This document shows positions 26,274 to 34,702 of a stretch of 59,032 nt of DNA, piece by piece; within the stretch, counting starts at the first letter, position 1, and each line of letters opens with the position of its first letter. Location of the stretch: contig DGXY01000094.1 of NCBI GenBank assembly GCA_002396885.1, positions 8,783 through 67,814 of the forward strand, given 5' to 3'. The notes beneath the pieces were generated by a model. The model had not been told where the DNA came from, did not search any database, and saw nothing but the letters and a program-made list of their open reading frames with translations. The translations under genes and the position numbers were made by a program. The DNA is from Akkermansiaceae bacterium UBA5020 (GTDB lineage Bacteria; Verrucomicrobiota; Verrucomicrobiia; Verrucomicrobiales; DEV007).

Positions 26274-26453
26274 TCAAGTCCTGCCGGGCATTTTCTGGCC
26301 TTGGCCACCGTTGTAATCCTGGCCTTCGCGATCGACGACCGCCTGGCCTTCCATGTTGGACTGGCCGGCAAGGATGAAGACCTTCAGCGGCAGCGGCGCA
26401 GCGAGCGAAACCCGGGCAAGGAGGATGACGGCCATCAGCAAGAGGCGGCTCAT
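26274..26453 (-). pseudogene. Truncated sialate O-acetylesterase-like gene (SASA family)
   Basis: A 59-residue frame opens with a signal peptide (LLLMAVILLARVSLA), then the SASA family opening LKVFILAGQSNMEGQA with the catalytic-serine motif GQSNMEG and DYNGGQG. After PGRT there is a stop and nothing recognisable for the remaining 200-400 residues of a normal enzyme. It sits in the 353-base gap between the ThuA-like and alginate-lyase genes; the rest of the gap (26118-26273) holds no clear gene. It is probably a 3'-deleted pseudogene, notable beside three sialidase-like genes. Confidence 0.8.
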
Positions 26454-26470
26454 GAGGTGGATCGTTGGAC

Positions 26471-27679
26471 TTATTCAGCGATCAAGAGCTGGAAGCGCTT
26501 GCTCGGCGCGTCCTCATACTTTCCGATGATGGCTTCGTAGGCATCGCCGCCGTAGGCGAGGGTGGCCCGGCGGAAAATGGGCATGAACTCGGACTCCCGC
26601 TTCTCTTTGATCTGCTGAAGCGGCCAGGGCTTCGGCGGCACGTCAGCGTAAGGCAGCATGTAGTCGATGGCTTTGCGGATGCTGCGACCATCTTCGGTGG
26701 TGAAGTTCCAGAGATCGACTCCGGCGTGCTCGCCGAGCGTGGCGAGTTCGGTGAGCGCTTCGAGATTGAAGCGTGAGTAGCTGAAGGAGGTGGTGCGGTC
26801 GAGTTCGAGCGGTTGTTTGCCATCGGGTTCGATTTGCGCGGCGATGCGGCCTTGTTTGGCTTCTTCGAGGATGCGCTTGGCGGGGTCGATGCGACCAATC
26901 ACGAGAGCGATTCTCACGGCTTGCACATCGTAAAAGGTGCCGTGGTTGTTTTTGGCCCGGCGTTCGTCTTTGCCCGGGTCACTTTCGATGAGCCAATCGT
27001 GGTAGGTGCGGAGCCATTCTTTGAGAGCCTTTTGATCGTCCTTCGGCCATGCTTTGGATTCGGCGAGCAAACCCAGGGCATCAGCAGCCACGGAGATATG
27101 GATCGCCTCCAGGATGCCAGTGCCTCGTCCCTCATTCACGCCCATGATGGCTTGTGCATACTTCAAATGCGGGTTCATCCGTGTGGCTGGATCGAGGAAC
27201 CAGGTGCGGGCGACTTTGGCGGCACCTTCGGCATAGGTTTCGTTGCCGGTGAAGTAATAGGCGAGCGCGAGGGTCTCGACATTGTCGCCCATGACCTTGA
27301 TGGCCGGGCTGTCGTTTGCCTTGGGATCGCGGCTCTCGGGATTTGCTTTACCGTCATGCCGCACATAAGGCAGCCCGTCCGTGGTATCGGGATTCGGCCA
27401 GAAATACGGTGCGAGACTCATGTAGTCATGCTTGTCGCCACTGGGCGGCAGCTTGTCTTTGTGCATCACCGAGGGAGCCGTTTCGGCCAGGGCCTTTTCA
27501 GCATCAGCCAGGAGTTTCTTGAGGGCTCTGCCCAACGACTTGTCACCAGCGGCCAACTTTTCCTTCGCCTTGACCAAGGCTCCCGGTTTCGCACTGAAAT
27601 AGCGAGGCGTAGGCTCTTCTGCTCTGCAGAGGGTGCAGGCGCAAAAGACACTCAGGAGGAAAAAGAGGCGGTGCTTCAT
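26471..27679 (-). CDS. Secreted alginate-lyase-family protein (PF05426 type)
   Basis: This 402-residue exported protein has an alpha/alpha-toroid signature of the alginate lyase superfamily: signal peptide, SLAPYFWPNPDT, the catalytic-region motif NNHGTFYDVQ and RTTSFSYSRFN. Members of this superfamily cleave uronic-acid-containing polymers such as alginate or glucuronan by beta-elimination; which one cannot be read here. His in NNHGT and the Tyr of FSYSRF are likely active-site residues. It is preceded on the same strand by the EF-hand sulfatase. Confidence 0.83.
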   Translation of the reverse strand: MKHRLFFLLSVFCACTLCRAEEPTPRYFSAKPGALVKAKEKLAAGDKSLGRALKKLLADAEKALAETAPSVMHKDKLPPSGDKHDYMSLAPYFWPNPDTTDGLPYVRHDGKANPESRDPKANDSPAIKVMGDNVETLALAYYFTGNETYAEGAAKVARTWFLDPATRMNPHLKYAQAIMGVNEGRGTGILEAIHISVAADALGLLAESKAWPKDDQKALKEWLRTYHDWLIESDPGKDERRAKNNHGTFYDVQAVRIALVIGRIDPAKRILEEAKQGRIAAQIEPDGKQPLELDRTTSFSYSRFNLEALTELATLGEHAGVDLWNFTTEDGRSIRKAIDYMLPYADVPPKPWPLQQIKEKRESEFMPIFRRATLAYGGDAYEAIIGKYEDAPSKRFQLLIAE

Positions 27680-27733
27680 CGAGAGTGAGGATGGATCGGT
27701 AGCTTGGCTTGTGCAAGCATGCGAAAACGGAGC

Positions 27734-29443
27734 TTACTTGCCCTGCTTCAGATACTCGTCACGCGAGAGGAGCCCATCCTTGTCAGTATCCCATTTCGTG
27801 AAGCGCTCGCCAGCGGCGACGGCATCGGATTGGTGGGTGGTGTAGTATTCACGGGTGAGCTTGCCGGTCTTGTCTTTGTCGAGTTTGTCAAAGCGATTGC
27901 CACGATCGTCGGCTGCAGGGGCGGGCTTGGCGGGTGCTTTGCCCTTTCCCTTGGCCTTGGCGGCCGGGTTGAAATCCGAGCCGACGGGCGGGAGGTGTTT
28001 GGCGAGGGTTTCGAGCAAGGCGGCGTGCTCCGGCCGGTCGGCGAGGCTCACCGTCTCGTCGGGATCGTTCTGCTCGTCATAGAGTTCCGTGGCGACGATC
28101 TTCGCTCCATTGCGCTCGCGCCAGAAGGTCGCGCGCCAGCGGGAGTCGCGGATGCTGTAGCCCATCACCGGCTCTTCGGGCGCATTCTTCGGGTATTGGC
28201 TGATGGCGACGTCGGTGGCCGGGGCACCGGGGTCATCGAGGAAGTTCTTCAAGCTGCCGCCGCCGAGGCCGTCGGGGAGCGGCAGCCCGCAGACTTCCGC
28301 TAGAGTCGGGTAGACATCGACGAACTCCACCGGCGCGGCGCACTTCCGGCCGGCGTTCTTCGAGCCGGGCACGCTGATGAGCAGCGGCGCACGGGCCGCG
28401 ATCTCGAAGTTCGTGTGCTTGTGCCAGAGTCCGTGCTCGCCGAGCTGCCACCCGTGATCGCCCCACAGGACGATGAGGGTGTTGTCGGCGAGGCCTTCCT
28501 TTTCGAGCGCATCGAGCAGTTTGCCGATCTGGGCGTCGGTATAGCTGATACAGGCATAATATCCGTGCCGCAGGGTTTTGGCGAAGTCGGTCGGAATGGG
28601 ATTTCCCTCCGGCACCCCGGGATAGGCGTGGAGTTCTCCGTTGGTGTGACCGGCAAATTCGGGGCTGCCGGCGGGCAGTGCATCCGTGGCGGGCACGGGT
28701 ATGGTGTTCGGATCGTAGAGGTCCCAATACTGCTTCGGCGCAACGAATGGCAAATGCGGCTTGATGAAGCCCACCGCGAGGAAAAACGGCTCGTTCTTCG
28801 ATTTGAGCGCCGCGAGACGCTTCACCGCTTCGGCGGCGGTTGCGCCATCGGGGAGCTGCTCGTCGTCTTTGGGGCTCACCTCATAGGCGGGGCCTTTTTT
28901 GGGGCCTTTACCATTTTTTCTCGCGGCGCCCCCTTCTTGCGGGGCACTGTATTCTTCGAAGTTCACGTCATGCCGGGTGACGATCTGCTTTGTCCAATCC
29001 AACGGATCGGTATCGACAGCCCTACCCTTCGGATACCAGTGCGGCTCATTCCACGAACGCCCGTCTTCAAAACCGGCGTGGTAGATTTTGCCGAGGGCCG
29101 CGCAATGGTAGCCGTTCGCCTTGAAGTGCTGTGGCAACGTGATGCAATCCGGCTGCGCCGCGCGGAAATGCGTCTCGAGGTCCCACACCTTCGTCACATC
29201 GGGCCGCAGTCCGGTCATGATCGCCGTGCGCGAGGGACTGCACACCGCCTGCTGCACATAGGCCCGGTCGAAGACGATCCCGCGAGCCGCGATGCGGTCG
29301 ATGTTGGGCGTCTTGACGACGGAGTTGCCGTAGCAGCCGATTTCCGGACGCAGGTCGTCGACAGCGATGAAGAGCACATTCGGCCGGGCTACGAGCGAGA
29401 GCGGGACGAGCGGGAAAAGCAGGGCCACGAGGACGGGTTTCAT
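27734..29443 (-). CDS. Secreted iduronate-2-sulfatase-like sulfatase with C-terminal EF-hands
   Basis: This 569-residue sulfatase has a signal peptide from ATG 29443. Catalytic features are VLFIAVDDLRPEIG, the formylglycine motif CSPSR with Cys68, GFIKPHLPF and GDHGWQLGEHG, the pattern of iduronate-2-sulfatases. A lysine/proline-rich linker leads to a C-terminal pair of EF-hand loops at about 522-533 (DKDKTGKLTREY) and 552-563 (DTDKDGLLSRDE). EF-hand tails on sulfatases are uncommon and may give Ca-dependent stability or anchoring. An extension to 29608 adds no leader and was rejected. Confidence 0.9.
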   Translation of the reverse strand: MKPVLVALLFPLVPLSLVARPNVLFIAVDDLRPEIGCYGNSVVKTPNIDRIAARGIVFDRAYVQQAVCSPSRTAIMTGLRPDVTKVWDLETHFRAAQPDCITLPQHFKANGYHCAALGKIYHAGFEDGRSWNEPHWYPKGRAVDTDPLDWTKQIVTRHDVNFEEYSAPQEGGAARKNGKGPKKGPAYEVSPKDDEQLPDGATAAEAVKRLAALKSKNEPFFLAVGFIKPHLPFVAPKQYWDLYDPNTIPVPATDALPAGSPEFAGHTNGELHAYPGVPEGNPIPTDFAKTLRHGYYACISYTDAQIGKLLDALEKEGLADNTLIVLWGDHGWQLGEHGLWHKHTNFEIAARAPLLISVPGSKNAGRKCAAPVEFVDVYPTLAEVCGLPLPDGLGGGSLKNFLDDPGAPATDVAISQYPKNAPEEPVMGYSIRDSRWRATFWRERNGAKIVATELYDEQNDPDETVSLADRPEHAALLETLAKHLPPVGSDFNPAAKAKGKGKAPAKPAPAADDRGNRFDKLDKDKTGKLTREYYTTHQSDAVAAGERFTKWDTDKDGLLSRDEYLKQGK

Positions 29444-29630
29444 CGAAAATGAGGGGTTGATGGAGGCGAAGGGTCGGGGGTGGAAACGACCGTCGACAAA
29501 ACCCCGGCAAAGCGACTTCGGTGCACCCATTTTTTCGACCCCGGCGAAGGACGCGCCAGGCGGGAAGAGGCCTTTGGCGGTGACGGACTGCCGTTGATCA
29601 CCCGCCATCCGGTAAGACCACGGCGTTCAA

Positions 29631-29675
29631 ACATCCTTGCAAATCTTCCATTTGATGGAATTTTTGCAAGGATGT
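29631..29675. promoter_or_regulatory. 45-bp palindrome containing the start codon of the DUF4143 ATPase
   Basis: Arms ACATCCTTGCAAA (29631-29643) and TTTGCAAGGATGT (29663-29675) are exact inverted repeats. A further inner stem TTCCAT/ATGGAA closes on a 3-base loop at 29652-29654, all sharing one centre at 29653; only two pairs mismatch. The AAGG ribosome-binding-like stretch and the ATG at 29672-29674 lie in the right arm. It could be an operator for autoregulation or an mRNA hairpin that hides the start. Confidence 0.75.
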
Positions 29676-30835
29676 ATCCTCGAAGTCTCGCCCGCGAACT
29701 CCCGGAACTGCTCTCCCGACACCCTGCCGTAGGGTTGCTGGGGCCGCGTCAGGTGGGAAAAACAACCCTCGCGCTGGAGCTTGGTCAGAGCCGCCCGAGT
29801 CTCTATCTGGACCTCGAATCCCCGTCGGATCTCGCGAAGCTGGCCGAACCCGAAATGTTCCTGAGTCGGCACGAGGACAAGCTCGTCATTTTGGACGAAA
29901 TCCAGCGGGCCCCGGATCTGTTCCGGGTGCTGCGGGGTCTGATCGACCGGGGACGCCGCAGCGGCAAGGGCACCGGGCGTTTCCTTATTCTGGGCTCGGC
30001 CGGCATCGATCTACTTCAGCAGTCCGCCGAGAGTCTCGCGGGTCGCATCGCCTATGCGGAACTACCACAATTGCTTCTCGAAGAGACCGGCACGGAGGCA
30101 GCGGAGGCCCTTTGGCTGAGGGGCGGTTTTCCCAACAGCCTTCTTGCGGAAACCGACGCCGCCTCCCTTGAGTGGCGACGCAACTTCATCCGCACCTACC
30201 TCGAGCGGGACATTCCCCAACTGGGTCCGCGCCTACCGGCGGAGACCCTGCGGCGGCTCTGGACGATGCTCTCCCACGAACAGGGCGGCATGATGAACGC
30301 CGCCAAGTTTGCGGCCGCTCTGGGGATCAGCGGGCAAACCGTATCGCGCTACCTGGAGGTGCTGTGCGACGTCCTGCTGGTGCGTCGTCTCGAGCCCTGG
30401 GCAACCAACGCGGGCAAGCGGCTCGTGAAGTCCGCGAAGTTTTATGTGCGTGACAGCGGTCTCGTGCATGCGCTGCTGGGCCTCGGCACGATGGAGGACC
30501 TCCTCTCCCATCCGGTGGCGGGGATGAGTTGGGAAGGCTGGGTGATCGAAAATCTCATTTCCGCGGCACCTGCCGGCACCTCCGCCCACTTCTACCGCAG
30601 CGGTGCCGGAGCGGAGATCGATCTCGTGCTGGAGCCCAAGCCCGGCCAGCGATGGGCCTTTGAGTGCAAGCGCAGCCTGAACCCGGTTCCCGCTCGCGGT
30701 TTCCACGAAGCTTGCAAAGATCTCGAGCCGAGGCACCGTTTCGTGATCTACCCTGGCCGGGAAAGCATTCCCCTCGGCCGCGACGTGGAAGGAATCTCCC
30801 TGCCGCAGGCCGTGGCGGCCCTGCGGGCGCTGTGA
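29672..30835 (+). CDS. AAA ATPase with DUF4143 domain
   Basis: This 387-residue cytoplasmic protein has an AAA_14-type P-loop ATPase (Walker A GPRQVGKTTLA, Walker B KLVILDEIQ) followed by a winged-helix-like part and the C-terminal DUF4143 region, which resembles a nuclease-like fold (EIDLVLE, FECKRS). The family is widespread and often mobile, but its role is unknown; defence or plasmid-type maintenance has been suggested. The ATG at 29672 is favoured over upstream starts because it lies at the end of the palindrome and immediately precedes the family N-terminus. It is the only plus-strand gene between the toxin-antitoxin pair (about 8.3 kb) and the lipoprotein gene at 36225. Confidence 0.85.
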   Translation: MYPRSLARELPELLSRHPAVGLLGPRQVGKTTLALELGQSRPSLYLDLESPSDLAKLAEPEMFLSRHEDKLVILDEIQRAPDLFRVLRGLIDRGRRSGKGTGRFLILGSAGIDLLQQSAESLAGRIAYAELPQLLLEETGTEAAEALWLRGGFPNSLLAETDAASLEWRRNFIRTYLERDIPQLGPRLPAETLRRLWTMLSHEQGGMMNAAKFAAALGISGQTVSRYLEVLCDVLLVRRLEPWATNAGKRLVKSAKFYVRDSGLVHALLGLGTMEDLLSHPVAGMSWEGWVIENLISAAPAGTSAHFYRSGAGAEIDLVLEPKPGQRWAFECKRSLNPVPARGFHEACKDLEPRHRFVIYPGRESIPLGRDVEGISLPQAVAALRAL

Positions 30836-30863
30836 TCCTGCGCCCGATCCGGTCTGTTTTCGT

Positions 30864-31820
30864 TCAACGCTCCACCACCCGCACCGGCAGATCGGGCCGG
30901 GTCGTCAGGGTCAGCTCGATCTCGTCGGCATAGAGCGACTCCAAAACCGCGGGACGCAGGTTCGGCCGCACCGCGATCTGGATCACGGCGAAGTCGGCAC
31001 CGGGCGGGACGAGGCATTTCGCGCCGAGACGGTGCCATTCCGGCTTCGCCTCACCCATCGTGTGAACAAAGGCTGCCCCGCTCGCGAGGGCTTCACCCAG
31101 ATTATTCGGCCAGGCGCGGTGAAGGCTCAGGGGATCGCCCGAAAACAGGAAGATCTGCGCCATGAAGGAGACCGATGGCCGCGTCCCGGCCGCACGCCCA
31201 TCGCGGAAGCTCGCCGAGAGCTCGAGCATCGCATCGCCCTCCCCTTCCGCCGCGGGACGCAGCGACCGGAGATCGATAAGCTGGAAAACATCGCAGGAAA
31301 TAGCCCGTCCACCCGGCACGGCCTCGTCGGCGCCGAGACGAACAAACTGCAAAGCCCGTCCTCCCTCCGGAGCACCGTCGAGATCGACGAGGGTGGCATC
31401 GTCTCCCGACCAACGGCCCGTCGTCTTTGGAAATCCCGCATCGATCGCTCCCGTCGATCCTCCTTCGAATCCCCCCCCGACGAGTCCGGCGACGCGCGAG
31501 GCCGTCGCGATCCGTTCGGGCGTCGAGATCGCCCACACGACCGAAGCGCCGAAAAGCCCGATCACCAGTCCTGCCGCCGCCGCGAGGGCGGGACGCGGTC
31601 TCCAGGGTTGGCGGGTCGACGGAGTGGCCTGCTCCGGCATACGGAAGGCCTCCTGCCGGAAATGATCGTGCAGCGCCATGGAACGCAGTTGCAATTCGGC
31701 GAACCGCCGCCGCCGCTCCGGATCGTCGCGCAAGGCGCGCTCGAAGGTTTCGACTTCGACGGGCGAAAGGGCGCCGTCCTGGTAGCGCAAGAGGCTTTCG
31801 AGAAATTCGGGATCGGTCAT
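30864..31820 (-). CDS. Putative membrane anti-sigma factor
   Basis: This 318-residue protein starts with a charged cytoplasmic region (ESLLRYQDGALSPVEVETFE), typical of anti-sigma/FecR-like partners in PVC bacteria. It has one transmembrane segment at about 75-98 (AAAAGLVIGLFGASVVW) and a roughly 210-residue exported domain of unknown type. Its start overlaps the ECF sigma stop (31817-31820), which is the strongest evidence for the assignment. An upstream extension of the frame was dropped because it lies inside the sigma gene. Confidence 0.7.
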   Translation of the reverse strand: MTDPEFLESLLRYQDGALSPVEVETFERALRDDPERRRRFAELQLRSMALHDHFRQEAFRMPEQATPSTRQPWRPRPALAAAAGLVIGLFGASVVWAISTPERIATASRVAGLVGGGFEGGSTGAIDAGFPKTTGRWSGDDATLVDLDGAPEGGRALQFVRLGADEAVPGGRAISCDVFQLIDLRSLRPAAEGEGDAMLELSASFRDGRAAGTRPSVSFMAQIFLFSGDPLSLHRAWPNNLGEALASGAAFVHTMGEAKPEWHRLGAKCLVPPGADFAVIQIAVRPNLRPAVLESLYADEIELTLTTRPDLPVRVVER

Positions 31821-32332
31821 GATGAAGCCTCCTGTGCCATCCGGTGTTTCACGCATTCGCCCAGAGCCCGGTGAATCCGGGTGAGGGCCTGATAAACGCT
31901 CTCGATCTTCTTGCCCATGATCGTCGCGACCTCGGTGCAATTGCGCTGCTCGAAGTAGCGCAGCCGCAGCAGCTCGCGGTTGTTCGGTGTGATCGATCCA
32001 AGACAAAAACGCAGGGCCTCGTGCATGGGGCTGGCTTCCGCCTGGTCCGGCCATTCCGCCGCGAGGGTGGCGAGCATGGCTTCGCTCAGACCCACGTAGC
32101 GGCCGCCGCGGGCGCGGAGGAGATCGATGGAGCGGTTCCGCCCGGCGACGCGCGACCAGTTCAGGACATGGGCGGGCGATTCGAACTCCGCGGCGCGCCC
32201 CACCGCCTTCACCGAGATCTCCTGGAAGACATCCTCGGCGAGATGGAAATCACGCGTGACCGAAGCGAAGTACGCCGTCAGCGGAAGACGCTCGGCGAGG
32301 AGGGTGGCGGCGATGGATTCGGGCGGGAGCAT
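31817..32332 (-). CDS. ECF-type RNA polymerase sigma factor
   Basis: This 171-residue protein carries sigma region 2 (AEDVFQEISVKAV) and region 4 (ELLRLRYFEQRNCTEVA, then ESVYQALTRIHRAL), the pattern of the Rhodopirellula/Verrucomicrobium-type ECF factors. A GGAAGG stretch lies about 9 bases before the ATG. It heads a two-gene operon with the membrane protein downstream. Targets are unknown; the neighbouring DUF1501/PSD genes are obvious candidates, by position only. Confidence 0.88.
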   Translation of the reverse strand: MLPPESIAATLLAERLPLTAYFASVTRDFHLAEDVFQEISVKAVGRAAEFESPAHVLNWSRVAGRNRSIDLLRARGGRYVGLSEAMLATLAAEWPDQAEASPMHEALRFCLGSITPNNRELLRLRYFEQRNCTEVATIMGKKIESVYQALTRIHRALGECVKHRMAQEASS

Positions 32333-32437
32333 GAGGGTTCCTTCCGATACTACGAAAACGCGTCGCGAATCTCGACACCTGATTTGCCACGAGATAGGGT
32401 TGGATCGCGGACCGGACCGGGTCGGGTCGCGGCACGC

Positions 32438-34702
32438 TCACTCGATGAAGAGAAACGCCCTGGAGTTCACCAGCGCGCTCACGAGGTCTTCGGGCCGTTC
32501 AAGGCCACGCGCCTTCCACGCGGCATGCTCTTCCTCGTCCGGCTTCCGGGCCAGCACGGCGAGGAAGGCCGCCTCCAGCCGCGCTTCGGGAGTTGCGGCC
32601 GCGGTCACCGTCAGCATGAGCGGCGACCAAGGCGAAAGGAGGCCCTTTTCCGAGACGATCCCGCCGTTCATGAGCATGAGCGCCTGGGGAATGGAGGCCT
32701 GCAGGTTCGCGTTTTCGACGAAGTCGCGGTCGCTCTGTCCGAGGGTGCGAAGGGCATGGCCGCGCGGCGACGGAGAATCGAGTTCGGAGGCCCGGAGCCA
32801 TTCGGAGCGGGTCGCCTTCACGTGCGCGGCAAACCCGTCGCTCCGCTCCGGCGCAATCCCGAGGCGATCGGCCAGCGCGGCGACGGTCCGAGCTTCCGCT
32901 TCGGCCTCCGCCTTCAGGTCGGCTTCCGTTTTCGGTTTGGGCCCGTAGCCGGGCAGCCAGAGCTTGCGCCAGGTCTCGCTGACGAGCACGCCGGGATTCG
33001 GATTCATCTGGTAGAGGGTGTCTTCAAAGACCTCGACGCCCTTCTGTTTGGCGAGACCGGCGAGGACGGGCCGGATGAAGCGTTCCACGAGGATCTGCCC
33101 GCGCTCGCGGGTGAGTTCGCCCTGTGCACGCCGCAGTTTCAGGACTGTTTCGGCGTCATTGGCGCGGTTCGCCGCGGTGAGGCGTTCGAGGAGGTCGGTG
33201 GTCTTCTCCTGCAACTCCATGTCGCGGCCAAGGGCGTCGTAGGCCATGTCCACGAGCTCTTTGCCGTCGAATTCCAGATAGGCGTCGCACACCATTTGAG
33301 TGATGCCGACACGCCGGGCGTCGGTGAACTCGCGGCGCAGGTCGCGGGCATCCGGATCGTGCGAGACGAGGGCCACGAGCGAATCCCAAGACTGTTCCGC
33401 GGTCATGCGACGCAGGACGGGTCCAGGAAACGCGTAGTTCGTGCCCGGCGTGTGCGCCTCGGCGCTTGCCTGCGCCTGATAGGCCTGCGTGCGTGTGACC
33501 GCAGCGAGAAAAGCCTTCATGTCGTAGCGCACCTCGATCATCAGGGCGATGACGTGTGCCTCCAGTTCCGGGATCATCGCGCGGCTGTCATCGCGGAGGT
33601 CATCGAAGCGCTCCGTGAGCGGGAGACCAAACAGTTGTTTCCAGAGCCGGTTTACGATCACACGGGTGAAGCGCGGATTGTCCGGAGAGGCGACCCAGGC
33701 GGCGAAGACCTCCGCGGGATCCTGGCCCGATGAAACGGGCGCGGGTTTTCCCATGGGAGTGGCGGCCGCGACCGGGTCGAAGGGCTTGCCGTCGTCCTCC
33801 ATGAAGTCGTGCGGCAGCTTGAGGACGCTGTCCGTTTTCCGATCGAGACCGATGGGACTGAGCAACTGGCCGACGGGACTCTTGATGACCCCGACGACGG
33901 GACGGTAATGCATTTCATCCAAGCGCTGTTGACGTCGTGCTTCGGCCGCCTTGCCGCCGTCGGCCGCGGTCTTCTTTTCGGCCTTGAAGTCGGCCTCGAT
34001 GAGATCCTGCCGGCGCCGGATCTCGGCCCGCGCGCCTTCGAAGGCCTCGGTCACCGATTTGTTCGCATGGGTGTAGGCGGCGATCCGGTAGAAGTCCGTC
34101 TGCAGCCATTTGTCGAAGGGATGGTCGTGGCACTGGGCGCACTCGAGGCGGGTGCCGAGGAAGACCCGCGCGGTCAGCGCCATGTTGTCCAGAGGCATGT
34201 CGGGATCGCGCTGGTAATAACCGATCGCGGGATTGTCCCACGCATAACCCTTCGCGGAGAGCATCTCGCGCACGAAGACATCGTAGGGCTTGTTGGCCCG
34301 CAGGCTCTCGCGGAGATAGCGGCGGTAGGCGGCCGGAATCACGTTCGACGTGTTCACATAGTGCGACTTGTAGCGCAGGATGTCGGCCCACAGATTGAAG
34401 AAGTGCGATGAGTAACTCTCGCGTCCGAGGAGATCCTCGATCAAGGCCCCGCGTTTTCCGGGATCGGTCGAATCGAGGAACTGCCGCGCCTCCGTGGGGG
34501 TGGGAATACGTCCGGCGAGGTCGAGGTAAAGGCGGCGCAAGAAGGTCTCGTCGCCCGTCGGCGGATTCGGGGTGACCTGGTTCGCCTTCCAATGCGCCTC
34601 GAGGACACGGTCGATCGCCGCGGCCCGTTGCTCCGCCGCGGAATCCGCGAAGGCCGTTCCGGCGAAGGTGGCGGCCAACAGGAGGTAAAGAAAGCGTTTC
34701 AT
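32438..34702 (-). CDS. DUF1549/DUF1553 protein (PSD family, without N-terminal PSCyt1 domain)
   Basis: This 754-residue exported protein has a signal peptide (LYLLLAATFAGTAFA), DUF1549 (RRLYLDLAGRIPTPTEA) ending in a c-type-haem-like CAQCHDHPFDKW, and DUF1553 (RFTRVIVNRLWKQLFGLPL) in the C-terminal half. Family members occur almost only in Planctomycetes and Verrucomicrobia and have no established function. It lacks the N-terminal PSCyt1 cytochrome domain seen in the two larger paralogues further along. Its start overlaps the DUF1501 stop (34699-34702), so the pair is coupled. Confidence 0.88.
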   Translation of the reverse strand: MKRFLYLLLAATFAGTAFADSAAEQRAAAIDRVLEAHWKANQVTPNPPTGDETFLRRLYLDLAGRIPTPTEARQFLDSTDPGKRGALIEDLLGRESYSSHFFNLWADILRYKSHYVNTSNVIPAAYRRYLRESLRANKPYDVFVREMLSAKGYAWDNPAIGYYQRDPDMPLDNMALTARVFLGTRLECAQCHDHPFDKWLQTDFYRIAAYTHANKSVTEAFEGARAEIRRRQDLIEADFKAEKKTAADGGKAAEARRQQRLDEMHYRPVVGVIKSPVGQLLSPIGLDRKTDSVLKLPHDFMEDDGKPFDPVAAATPMGKPAPVSSGQDPAEVFAAWVASPDNPRFTRVIVNRLWKQLFGLPLTERFDDLRDDSRAMIPELEAHVIALMIEVRYDMKAFLAAVTRTQAYQAQASAEAHTPGTNYAFPGPVLRRMTAEQSWDSLVALVSHDPDARDLRREFTDARRVGITQMVCDAYLEFDGKELVDMAYDALGRDMELQEKTTDLLERLTAANRANDAETVLKLRRAQGELTRERGQILVERFIRPVLAGLAKQKGVEVFEDTLYQMNPNPGVLVSETWRKLWLPGYGPKPKTEADLKAEAEAEARTVAALADRLGIAPERSDGFAAHVKATRSEWLRASELDSPSPRGHALRTLGQSDRDFVENANLQASIPQALMLMNGGIVSEKGLLSPWSPLMLTVTAAATPEARLEAAFLAVLARKPDEEEHAAWKARGLERPEDLVSALVNSRAFLFIE

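Noticed and set aside
31844..33733. 629-residue plus-strand open frame
   Set aside because: Antisense to the sigma factor and a DUF1549/1553 gene; composition is typical of shadow frames.
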